A stretch of DNA of 64,000 nucleotides from Paenibacillus pabuli (GTDB lineage Bacteria > Bacillota > Bacilli > Paenibacillales > Paenibacillaceae), in assembly GCF_023101145.1 (NCBI RefSeq), contig NZ_CP073714.1, positions 6,076,001 to 6,140,000 on the forward strand, read 5' to 3'. This document shows, in pieces, positions 20,500-28,754 of this stretch; positions within the stretch are counted from its first letter, which is position 1, and every line of letters starts with the position of its first letter. Both the position numbers and the translations under genes were made by a program. The notes below the pieces were generated by a model. The model ran no database searches, was not told where the DNA came from, and saw only the letters and a list, made by a program, of their open reading frames with translations.

Positions 20500-21371
20500 T
20501 ATTCTTTTACCTCAGGCGGGATAATCACAATCAACTCTTTCCAGTCCAGAAAACTTGCATATGGCTTAATTGTAGCTGTTTGTGTTAACCCATATTCGCT
20601 TTTCTCAACACTCTTCACTTCCCCGATTCGCATGTACTTCGGAAAGTTATTGATGATCCCGGAAGAGATGATTTCATCACCCTTTTTGATATCTGAATCT
20701 TCAGAAATCTTGGTCATTTTGAGCATGCCAGTCTTCGGATCATAACTCTCGATCATGCCAAACACTTTTTCTTTACCAACCGCTGTAGCTGCAATGGCAT
20801 TGGAAGTAGGATCATTCGCATCCATGGATGTTAACAGATTAACCGTTGACGTGTATGAACTGACATGACTGACCACCCCAACCAGCCCCTCCTGTGAAGT
20901 AACAGCCATCCCGGCCTTGATTCCCGCATTTTCACCAATGTCGATATTAATCGTTCTGCTGTTCGGGTCGGAGTTGGCACTGATGACTTGAGCAATTCGT
21001 GAACCGTAGTTATACCGATTCTTTTGTTCCTCGGTAAAATTGAGCGCTTTCTGGAGCTGTTCATTCACTTGCTCCATATCATTGTACTTCAGCCGATCAC
21101 GGGTATAGTGACCCATCGCAATACGAAGCTCTTCATTTTCTTGATATACCGTACGCATGTTCGCCAAATCTTTGAAAAAGCCCGCTACAGAAGAAGCGGG
21201 CTTGTAAAATACGTATTGTACAAATCCGACTGAATCCTTCAGGAATTTCTCCGGCCAGGATAGAGCGGTTCGCGGACCGAGCGTAAAGCCCATTAACGCG
21301 ATAAATGTAACAAGGCCCACCAGCAAAACAAAAAGTCTTTTGTTACCCAGCAGTTTAAACAGTTCGACCAC
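20499..21371 (-). CDS. mreC: rod shape-determining protein MreC
   Basis: A 290-residue bitopic protein that connects MreB to extracytoplasmic wall synthases. It has one N-terminal membrane helix (about 12-31), a coiled coil (about 65-105) and two beta-barrel domains ending near residue 275. It lies between mreB (188 bp upstream) and mreD (1-nt overlap). Confidence 0.93.
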   Translation of the reverse strand: MVELFKLLGNKRLFVLLVGLVTFIALMGFTLGPRTALSWPEKFLKDSVGFVQYVFYKPASSVAGFFKDLANMRTVYQENEELRIAMGHYTRDRLKYNDMEQVNEQLQKALNFTEEQKNRYNYGSRIAQVISANSDPNSRTINIDIGENAGIKAGMAVTSQEGLVGVVSHVSSYTSTVNLLTSMDANDPTSNAIAATAVGKEKVFGMIESYDPKTGMLKMTKISEDSDIKKGDEIISSGIINNFPKYMRIGEVKSVEKSEYGLTQTATIKPYASFLDWKELIVIIPPEVKE

Positions 21372-21559
21372 CCTCTAACATCCATTATTCTCTTCCGAGC
21401 CATGCCCGGCGGGGAGACTGTCAGACTTATAGTCCCATCGAGAATATCAGCCGATTCTCCCCGGGTATGCGGGTAATAGCTCTCCCGGGGTTAACCGGGT
21501 CCTCTTCGTTGATATCATGCCCCTTGGTCGATAAGCGAGCCAAGCTTAGCCTATATCAA

Positions 21560-22594
21560 TTAACGTTTGGAACGAACTGCCGAACTGCTTCTGCTCTTGA
21601 ACAAATGAATATTCTCAAGTGCCTTACCTGTTCCGATTGCAACGCAATCGAGCGGGTTCTCTGCTACGATAACTGGCATTCCAGTTTCACCAGCAAGCAG
21701 CTTGTCCAGATTGCGAAGCAATGCACCGCCACCTGTGAGAACAATACCGCGGTCCATAATATCCGCTGCCAGCTCAGGAGGACATTTCTCCAAGGTTACT
21801 TTTACAGCTTCAACAATGGCATTCACCGTATCCGCCAAAGCTTCGCTGATTTCATCCGATGTAATTGTAATCGTCTTCGGCAGGCCTGTAACGAGGTCGC
21901 GTCCACGAATTTCCATGGTTTCCACTTGCTCAAGCGGCATAGCTGATCCGATATCCATTTTTAACTGCTCAGACGTACGTTCACCAATCATCAGATTATA
22001 CTGGCGTTTAATGTATTGAATCACGGATTCATCCATCTCATCACCAGCTACACGAACGGAACGACTCGTTACAATCCCGCCAAGGGAAATAACAGCCACT
22101 TCTGTTGTACCGCCACCGATATCTACAACCATACTGCCCGTTGGTTCCCATACCGGAAGATCTGCGCCGATTGCAGCTGCAAAAGGCTCTTCAATCGTGT
22201 AGGCTTCACGCGCACCAGCTTGTTTTGTTGCATCTTCAACCGCACGTTGTTCTACCGCAGTAATCCCGGATGGTACACATACCATCACGTTAGGATGACG
22301 CTGGAACATGGAGCGTTGTTTCTGCGCCTGACGAATAAAGTATTTGATCATTGTTGCTGTTGTATCGAAATCAGCAATAACGCCGTCTTTCATTGGACGA
22401 ATGGCACGAATGTTCCCTGGTGTACGTCCAATCATTTTTTTGGCAGATTCCCCTACTGCCTCAATGCTTTTTGTATCTGTCCGCAGAGCGACGACCGAAG
22501 GTTCGCGCACCACAATTCCTTTTCCACGTACATAAACCAAAGTATTTGCTGTCCCCAAATCAATACCCAAATCTTTCGTAAAACCACCAAACAT
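21560..22594 (-). CDS. mreB: rod shape-determining actin homologue MreB
   Basis: A 344-residue actin-fold ATPase forming membrane filaments that direct lateral wall growth. Nucleotide-binding motifs are visible: phosphate 1 DLGTANTLVYV (about 11-21), phosphate 2 DIGGGTTEVAV (about 160-170) and the adenosine motif LTGGGALL (about 290). ATG is preceded by AAAAGGAG. Directly downstream of radC. Confidence 0.97.
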   Translation of the reverse strand: MFGGFTKDLGIDLGTANTLVYVRGKGIVVREPSVVALRTDTKSIEAVGESAKKMIGRTPGNIRAIRPMKDGVIADFDTTATMIKYFIRQAQKQRSMFQRHPNVMVCVPSGITAVEQRAVEDATKQAGAREAYTIEEPFAAAIGADLPVWEPTGSMVVDIGGGTTEVAVISLGGIVTSRSVRVAGDEMDESVIQYIKRQYNLMIGERTSEQLKMDIGSAMPLEQVETMEIRGRDLVTGLPKTITITSDEISEALADTVNAIVEAVKVTLEKCPPELAADIMDRGIVLTGGGALLRNLDKLLAGETGMPVIVAENPLDCVAIGTGKALENIHLFKSRSSSAVRSKR

Positions 22595-22787
22595 GACGTA
22601 ATCTCCTTTTCTGCCTCATATAGCTGCCCTGTTAAACAAGAGCGTTTCATTTTCATTCCCACCACAATGGCGGAGCTAATATTCGCATTTGTTTTGTGTT
22701 GCATTGTTTTGCATTTGTAAAGTGAACCTATCTTCTACGGACAACGCCGTCAACATTCATAGGAAAACATCAACGCCAACCATTATA

Positions 22788-23477
22788 TTATACTAGGCCC
22801 TTCTCCTTCAAACTTACGTACGTTCCATCTCCAATAATAATGTGATCCAGCACATCTATGCCAACAATTGCACCGGCCTCAATCAGTCTTTTGGTTATTT
22901 GAATGTCCTCTGGACTAGGCGTAGGATCACCACTGGGATGGTTGTGTGCGCACACAATAGAGGCACTGCTGCATTTGATGGCAGCTCGGAACACTTCACG
23001 CGGATGTACTATCGAAGCGTTAAGGCTACCCATGGAGAGTGTTTCCTGGGCAATAATGTGGTTTTTGCTATTCAGGAAAAGACACACAAAGTGTTCCTTC
23101 TGCAAGTAACGCAGTTGTTCGGTAAGAATATCGGCAGCATCACGAGGAGTACGGATTGAAGTTGACTGTGTAAGTCTGCTCTTCGCAATCCGATGACCAA
23201 GCTCAATGCTCGCTTTTAGCTGTACAGCCTTGGCCATGCCGATTCCCTTCATCGAAGTCAGTTCTTCCAGGCTGAAATCCATCAACGAGCGAATTCCACC
23301 CGCTTCAGTCAGAATCCGCTGTGCCATATGCACTGCGGATTCCTGTCTTGTACCTGTTCGAAGTAAGATCGCCAGCAATTCAGCATGGCTTAAGGCGCCC
23401 GCCCCATATTCCATCATGCGTTCTCTCGGGCGTTCTTCCTGGGGGATGTCGCGCATCATATATTGAGGCGACTCCAT
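22788..23477 (-). CDS. radC: RadC family JAMM protein
   Basis: A 229-residue protein with an N-terminal helix-hairpin-helix part (about 40-95) and a JAB/MPN domain with the metal motif HNHPSGDPTPSPED (about 176-189). The original link to DNA repair is doubtful and the substrate is unknown. Its place between maf and mreB matches B. subtilis, where the gene is also called ysxA. Confidence 0.93.
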   Translation of the reverse strand: MESPQYMMRDIPQEERPRERMMEYGAGALSHAELLAILLRTGTRQESAVHMAQRILTEAGGIRSLMDFSLEELTSMKGIGMAKAVQLKASIELGHRIAKSRLTQSTSIRTPRDAADILTEQLRYLQKEHFVCLFLNSKNHIIAQETLSMGSLNASIVHPREVFRAAIKCSSASIVCAHNHPSGDPTPSPEDIQITKRLIEAGAIVGIDVLDHIIIGDGTYVSLKEKGLV

Positions 23478-23512
23478 ATATTCCCTCTTTTCAGATCGTC
23501 AATTGCTGAATT

Positions 23513-24124
23513 TCATGTACGTGGCAGTACATGTATGCCGAATCCATCCAACATATCGCTAAGCAAGGACAGCGGTAAGCCAACCACGTTGAAATAACAT
23601 CCTTCAACACGTTCTATCAATGAAGCACCAATGCCCTGAATGGCATATGATCCTGCCTTGTCCGAAGGCTCCCCGGTCTGAACATACGCACGAATCGTAG
23701 CTTCAGACAATTCCTTCATCGTTACATCAGTCTGCCGATACTGAACCATGGATTGTCCATTACTTGCATCAATACAAGCTACTCCCGTGAAAACACGGTG
23801 TACACGACCCTGTAGACGGGTTAACATACGTTCAGCGTCCGCTTCGTCTACGGGTTTACCGAGAATATCGCCGTCCAGAACGACAACAGTATCACTACCA
23901 ACAATAACAGCATCCTGTTCACGGCCTTCCAGTCCGCGATAAACAGCTAGCGCCTTACGCATCGCAAGTTCCTGTACCGTCTGTTCAGGAGTCCATTCCG
24001 GCGGTGTATCTTCATCGGCGTGACTTGGTATTACTTCAAAAGCTAGATGGAGTGATGCGATCAGTTCTTTACGCCGTGGCGAAGTGGAAGCCAGAATAAT
24101 GCGACGTTGTTGTGTTCTATCCAA
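23513..24124 (-). CDS. maf: Maf family nucleoside-triphosphate pyrophosphatase
   Basis: A 203-residue house-cleaning pyrophosphatase for non-canonical or pyrimidine NTPs; in B. subtilis it also affects septation and competence. Family motifs ASTSPRRKELI (12-22) and GSDTVVVLDG (about 76-85) are present. The start is TTG (24122-24124) with AAGGGG upstream. It lies in the maf-radC-mreB order of B. subtilis. Confidence 0.93.
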   Translation of the reverse strand: MDRTQQRRIILASTSPRRKELIASLHLAFEVIPSHADEDTPPEWTPEQTVQELAMRKALAVYRGLEGREQDAVIVGSDTVVVLDGDILGKPVDEADAERMLTRLQGRVHRVFTGVACIDASNGQSMVQYRQTDVTMKELSEATIRAYVQTGEPSDKAGSYAIQGIGASLIERVEGCYFNVVGLPLSLLSDMLDGFGIHVLPRT

Positions 24125-24217
24125 AATAACCGGCCCCTTATGCTACGGCGACATCCTATCGGATCACGCTAGTAGATATCATTTTTTTTAGTTTCTTCGT
24201 CAAAATTCGTCATTCTC

Positions 24218-24460
24218 CTATAACCTGCGATACAGCCATACAGCAGCAATAATACCAATCAGACTTAGGAGGCTCATTTGAAATTGAAGTGAAATATCAT
24301 AACTGATAATATCCAGATCAGCCTGCGGAGACCAACGAATGGTCGTGGCTTTTGTTAGAAAGGCAACGGCCTTTACAGGCTGCAGTGCCTTGGCGATCCA
24401 CGCACCGGCCAGCCAGCCGAGCAGCAGAAACAGCAATAACATGCCGAAGTTTTTTTTCAT
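24218..24460 (-). CDS. small membrane protein, DUF4321-like
   Basis: An 80-residue protein with two membrane segments (about 6-25 and 61-78) and a short exposed middle. It resembles the DUF4321 proteins found near maf and spoIIB in Paenibacillaceae; the function is unknown. The ATG at 24458-24460 follows AGGGAAGA; an upstream in-frame ATG (24496) would lie inside the promoter. First gene of the transcript leading to maf, with a promoter about 40 nt upstream. Confidence 0.7.
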   Translation of the reverse strand: MKKNFGMLLLFLLLGWLAGAWIAKALQPVKAVAFLTKATTIRWSPQADLDIISYDISLQFQMSLLSLIGIIAAVWLYRRL

Positions 24461-24497
24461 CGGTGATCTTCCCTCGCCATTTTTTGACACCCACATT

Positions 24498-24526
24498 ATT
24501 ATACGGGGTTTTGTACGTCAATACAA
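24498..24526 (-). promoter_or_regulatory. promoter for the DUF4321-maf-radC-mre transcript
   Basis: TTGTAT (24521-24526), a 17-nt spacer and a perfect TATAAT (24498-24503) on the minus strand, directly after the spoIIB terminator. Confidence 0.75.
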
Positions 24527-24570
24527 ACACAAATCCGGCAAGGGGAACTATTTCCAGTTCCTTGCCGGAT
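24525..24570 (-). terminator. terminator after the SPOR-domain gene
   Basis: A 15-bp stem (24533-24549 with 24556-24570, one bulge region) followed by a T/G-rich run on the minus strand. It lies about 35 bp after the stop of the SpoIIB-like gene. Confidence 0.8.
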
Positions 24571-24605
24571 AGGGATTTCAAGGCTGTGTTATGGGAAAGG
24601 GCGGA

Positions 24606-25805
24606 TTACTGTTTTATCGCTTCAAGCCATTTTTTTTGCTGTAATACATATTCCATCAGATCAGACTGCACAGACCACATATGCACATTAGCGGGATTTT
24701 TGTTGTATTCGGCGAGTGCGGTTACCGCACTATTCATTGATTTCTCCATCGCCGATACATACGGTTGTACGTCTGTACCCAGACCGGGTGCAATACTATT
24801 CAAACTGTTCAGCCAGAGTTCATGTTGGTTCTGTAGTGCGGTCATCGTTTCGGTTGAGACCGCTTCAGGAACAGACTGGCCGAGTTGCTGGATCGAAAGG
24901 GTAGACAGTTGCTCAACCAGAGCTGATCCGCTCGCAAAGAAATGCTGCACATCCTCTGCTTTTCCGCCAAATACTGTCGGGTTCACTTCAGGGTTGACGA
25001 TTTCCTTGACGTACAGTTCCACACCTTCGGCCTTAAGCCTTGAGCTGAGCAGCTTGGCCTCCTCACGGTCAGCCGAAATACCTGCGTATACCCTATTACC
25101 ATCCTCCGGATCAGAACCTGCGGCAATGCCTGCTTGAGACAGTTCCACCTTCGCCTGTTCAGCGCGTTCAGGAGAACTGAATACACCATATTGCAGTGCA
25201 TAATAGCTGCCGCCTGTAGTCGTTGCCACGGTCTGCTGTTCCGAACCAGCCACTCCCTCTTGACCTGTTACAGCAGAAACCGCCTGATTCGCGGGAATCT
25301 TGCCTCCAGGATCTACCGCCCCTTCCCGATTAAAAAAAGAAAGAATAACCATGCCGAAGAGGGCCCCGGTTACAAGCGCACCCGTTACTGAACCAATCAT
25401 TTTCCACCCCCTCGGGGGACGATTTCGCTTATAAGAGTAGTTTGCACTTTCTGCAAGCCAATCATGACCACCATAATGCTCGTCTATCCTGTTCTCGTCC
25501 TCATCTCCCGGATATGCAGTAAACTGATTATAACTGTATCCCGGCTCATCAAGTTTCGAATCCTTGTCCGTTCTTTGGTAAGGTTCAGGTACAGTGGAGC
25601 CTGTTAGCGTCGTCTCTCCCCAGTCACCGGGAATATCCTCTGGTGTCCATGAAGGCGTTGTATTCAACTGCGTTGGTGTTGGCATTGGACTTTGCGAAAT
25701 ATCTTCACTCAAAGCGGCAAATGTGCTGGATGTGTTTATCCCCTTGTTTTCAGGCTTGTCCGACTCGTTATCCCCAAAGCGAAACGTCATTCTAGCATTG
25801 CTCAC
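24606..25805 (-). CDS. spoIIB: SPOR-domain protein at the spoIIB position
   Basis: A 399-residue bitopic protein with an acidic, disordered cytoplasmic part (1-125), one membrane helix (about 131-150) and an extracytoplasmic SPOR domain (about 190-265; YALQYGVFSSPERAEQAKVEL). SPOR domains bind denuded septal peptidoglycan. In B. subtilis the gene beside maf is spoIIB, a SPOR protein that helps localise the engulfment machinery; the same position and architecture support the name, although sequence orthology was not tested. AAAGGAGAGG 7 nt before GTG 25803-25805 fixes the start. Confidence 0.72.
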   Translation of the reverse strand: MSNARMTFRFGDNESDKPENKGINTSSTFAALSEDISQSPMPTPTQLNTTPSWTPEDIPGDWGETTLTGSTVPEPYQRTDKDSKLDEPGYSYNQFTAYPGDEDENRIDEHYGGHDWLAESANYSYKRNRPPRGWKMIGSVTGALVTGALFGMVILSFFNREGAVDPGGKIPANQAVSAVTGQEGVAGSEQQTVATTTGGSYYALQYGVFSSPERAEQAKVELSQAGIAAGSDPEDGNRVYAGISADREEAKLLSSRLKAEGVELYVKEIVNPEVNPTVFGGKAEDVQHFFASGSALVEQLSTLSIQQLGQSVPEAVSTETMTALQNQHELWLNSLNSIAPGLGTDVQPYVSAMEKSMNSAVTALAEYNKNPANVHMWSVQSDLMEYVLQQKKWLEAIKQ

Positions 25806-25874
25806 CCCGTACCCTCTCCTTTGTCCCATTTATAACAGCTATATGCGGAGAGAACCTGAAACATTCCATCTCAA

Positions 25875-25913
25875 ACAAAAAAACCGCCTGCTTCGAAATG
25901 AAGTCAGACGGTT
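25875..25913 (-). terminator. terminator after murC
   Basis: AACCGCCTG...TTC pairs with GAA..CAGACGGTT (25882-25913) with two mismatches and runs into T7 on the minus strand, directly after the murC stop. Confidence 0.82.
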
Positions 25914-25924
25914 CATGAATGTAT

Positions 25925-27304
25925 TTATTTCAACCCTTTGGCAAGTGTATCGCCAACTTTCCAGATATCACCTGCGCCCATCGTGAGCACAAGATCGCCT
26001 GGTTGAAGACGGTTCTGCAAATCTGCAACAACTTCTTCCTTTGTCGGCAGATAACGCGCAGAAGCATTGCTGTTTTGAACGATGAGTTCAACCAGTCTAG
26101 CCGAGTGAACACCTTCAATCTGTTTTTCGCCCGCAGGAGAATAGATGTCGGTAATGAGAACCTCATCCGCTTCTGCAAAGGCACGACTGAACGCATCCAG
26201 CAGGAAGAACGTACGTGTATAACGTTGGGGCTGGAATACCGCAATGATACGTTTCCCCGTTGCTTTGGCCGCACTGATGGTAGCCTCAATCTCGGTCGGA
26301 TGATGCGCATAGTCATCAATAATCAATATATCACGCGCCTCGCCCAGTACCTGAAATCTGCGTTTCGCCCCATGGAACTGGATAATGGCAGCCGTAATTT
26401 TCTCAAATGGAATACCTGCTTCCAGACAGGTAATGACCGTAGCCATCGCATTATATACGTTATGTTTACCTGGAACGGACAACTCCACCGTACCCAACGC
26501 ATTGCCCTGATGGCTCATCGTAAAGGAAATTCGGCGGTCACCAAGCACGATATCTGTTGCCGTATAGTCAGCAGCATAATCAATGCCATATGTGGTCACC
26601 CGTGATTTCAGCTCTGGCAAAATGGCTTGCACATTCTCATCGTCAGCACACACAATGGCCGTGCCTTCTGGACGAATCTGACTCAGGAATTGCACATAAG
26701 CTTTTTTAAGCTCTTCAAAATCACCGTTATAGTTCTCCAGATGATCCGCTTCAATATTCGTCACAATACCAAGCCAAGGGTGATACTGCAAAAATGAGCC
26801 GTCGCTCTCGTCTGCCTCGGCAACGACCCAATCGCCTTGGCCTGCCTTGGCGTTGGTACCTACATTCATGATTTCCCCGCCAATGATGTATGTCGGGTCT
26901 GTATCACATTTATCCATAACGAGTGCAATCATGGATGACGTGGTTGTTTTCCCATGAGCCCCCGCTACAGCCACACCCTTGCGCTCATTAAGCAAACGTG
27001 CGAGCATCTGTGCGCGATGCAGAATCGGGATGTTCAGCTGCTCGGCTGCCACCCGCTCCACATTATCAGCAGGAGCTGCTGTAGAGTAGACTACCAGATC
27101 TGCCCCATTTACGTGCTCTGCCGTATGTCCGATATATATTTTCGCTCCCTTGGCTGCCAACTTCTCAGTTAACTCCTGTGAAGCAACATCCGATCCGGTA
27201 ACGGTGTATCCCATCTCAAGCATAACTCTCGCGATGGCACTCATGCCATATCCGCCAATCCCTATAAAATGAACGTGTTCCGATGTATTTAACAAAACTT
27301 TCAC
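25925..27304 (-). CDS. murC: UDP-N-acetylmuramate--L-alanine ligase
   Basis: Adds the first amino acid to UDP-MurNAc in peptidoglycan precursor synthesis. The 459-residue Mur ligase has GIGGYGMSAIA at the N terminus, the ATP loop GAHGKTTTSS (about 112) and the three-domain layout. GTG at 27302-27304 overlaps the folC TGA by 4 nt (GTGA); a TTG one codon earlier is the alternative. In B. subtilis murC is elsewhere on the chromosome and comC follows folC; here murC takes that place and ends the transcript. Confidence 0.94.
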   Translation of the reverse strand: MKVLLNTSEHVHFIGIGGYGMSAIARVMLEMGYTVTGSDVASQELTEKLAAKGAKIYIGHTAEHVNGADLVVYSTAAPADNVERVAAEQLNIPILHRAQMLARLLNERKGVAVAGAHGKTTTSSMIALVMDKCDTDPTYIIGGEIMNVGTNAKAGQGDWVVAEADESDGSFLQYHPWLGIVTNIEADHLENYNGDFEELKKAYVQFLSQIRPEGTAIVCADDENVQAILPELKSRVTTYGIDYAADYTATDIVLGDRRISFTMSHQGNALGTVELSVPGKHNVYNAMATVITCLEAGIPFEKITAAIIQFHGAKRRFQVLGEARDILIIDDYAHHPTEIEATISAAKATGKRIIAVFQPQRYTRTFFLLDAFSRAFAEADEVLITDIYSPAGEKQIEGVHSARLVELIVQNSNASARYLPTKEEVVADLQNRLQPGDLVLTMGAGDIWKVGDTLAKGLK

Positions 27305-28677
27305 CAACCTTTTTCAGAATCGGTTTGATGCAAAAGGGCTGCCCGCACATCTGCAATCAGGTACAATGTGCCGGACACCACCCCCAGATCTTCCGCTTCC
27401 GTCCGTGACTTCAATAGATCAAGTGCCTTTACCCATTCGGGTTCGACGATGATTTCCAGCTCCGGCTTCGCAATGTCGGGGCGTACCCGTTCGACGATCT
27501 GCAGCAATTCGGCTGCATCCATTTTGCGTCGGAAATCTGGCTCGGTCAGGATCAGCGTATCCACTAGTGGCAGTATATGCTGCAAATACGCTTCATGATG
27601 CTTATTCGCCAGCATGCCCATCATCAAAATTAACTTGTTGTGAGGATATACGTCGATAATGCTCTTGGCCAGCGATTCAGCCCCCTCCGGATTATGAGCT
27701 CCATCCAGAACAATGCGGGGCTGATCAACCACTTTCTCGAACCTTCCTGCCCAGAAGGCATGTTCCAGTCCAAGTGCAATATCTTCATCATCCAGCATAA
27801 ATGCCATGTATTGGCGAAGCAACTCCAGTGCCATAAGTGCGCCCGCTGCATTGTCGCATTGATGTGCACCCTGCATGCGAATACGAACGTCCAGATCACG
27901 GAACGGTCCTGTAAAATGAAAAGATTGTCCGTTCTCATCACTGTCGAGTCTATGATAGGAGAAACGATCTCCCGCCAGATACACGGTTGAACGCAGCCGC
28001 TCTGCCGTCTCCTGGATCACCTTCACAGCTTCTGGCTGCGTGGCACAGGTAACAACGGGTACCCCCGCCTTAATAATGCCTGCTTTCTCTCCAGCAATCG
28101 CCTCAATCGTATCTCCCAGTACATCCGTATGGTCCATACCGATATTGGTAATGACCGATACCACGGGTGTAACAATATTCGTTACGTCCATCCTTCCCCC
28201 GAGCCCTGTCTCCCATACCACAATGTCCGGGTAACACTCTTCCGCATAATACAGAAGGGCGAGTGCCGTAGATACCTCAAACATCGTAGGTGATCCAAGG
28301 GGAGTCGAAGCCATCTCTTGAACCAAGGGATACAGGCGGTTCGAGAGTTTGAGCAATATCTCTTCCGGGATATCCTCACCGTTGTACTGAAAACGGTTTG
28401 TGAATTTGGTGATATACGGCGATGTGAACGTTCCAACATCATATCCCGCCTGAAGAAGCACTGACGTCAAAAAAGCGCAAGTCGAACCTTTGCCGTTCGT
28501 TCCCGCGACATGAATAAATTTGAGACGTTGGTGAGGATTGCCCAGCAATGACATTAATCCCTCAATTCGTTCCAATCCAGGTCGGATGCCAAAAGGAATA
28601 AGACCATTGATCCAGTTCACTGCCTCGTCATAGGTAAGTAAAGGAGATGCTATTTCTGTCCCGTTAAGTTCCGTCAT
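27301..28677 (-). CDS. folC: folylpolyglutamate synthase / dihydrofolate synthase
   Basis: A 458-residue Mur-ligase-fold enzyme adding glutamate to folates and to dihydropteroate. ATP loop GTNGKGSTCAFL (about 59-70), the Mg-binding TSPYI segment and the DGAHNPEG motif are present. The ATG at 28675-28677 after AAGGTGA is preferred to the longer open frame. It lies 77 bp downstream of valS and is coupled to murC. Confidence 0.94.
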   Translation of the reverse strand: MTELNGTEIASPLLTYDEAVNWINGLIPFGIRPGLERIEGLMSLLGNPHQRLKFIHVAGTNGKGSTCAFLTSVLLQAGYDVGTFTSPYITKFTNRFQYNGEDIPEEILLKLSNRLYPLVQEMASTPLGSPTMFEVSTALALLYYAEECYPDIVVWETGLGGRMDVTNIVTPVVSVITNIGMDHTDVLGDTIEAIAGEKAGIIKAGVPVVTCATQPEAVKVIQETAERLRSTVYLAGDRFSYHRLDSDENGQSFHFTGPFRDLDVRIRMQGAHQCDNAAGALMALELLRQYMAFMLDDEDIALGLEHAFWAGRFEKVVDQPRIVLDGAHNPEGAESLAKSIIDVYPHNKLILMMGMLANKHHEAYLQHILPLVDTLILTEPDFRRKMDAAELLQIVERVRPDIAKPELEIIVEPEWVKALDLLKSRTEAEDLGVVSGTLYLIADVRAALLHQTDSEKGW

Positions 28678-28754
28678 ATGATTCACCTTCGGTTTGAGTT
28701 TGGTTGAAAAAAGCGGCCGGATGGCGCATATACACTCCATCCGACCCGAATATA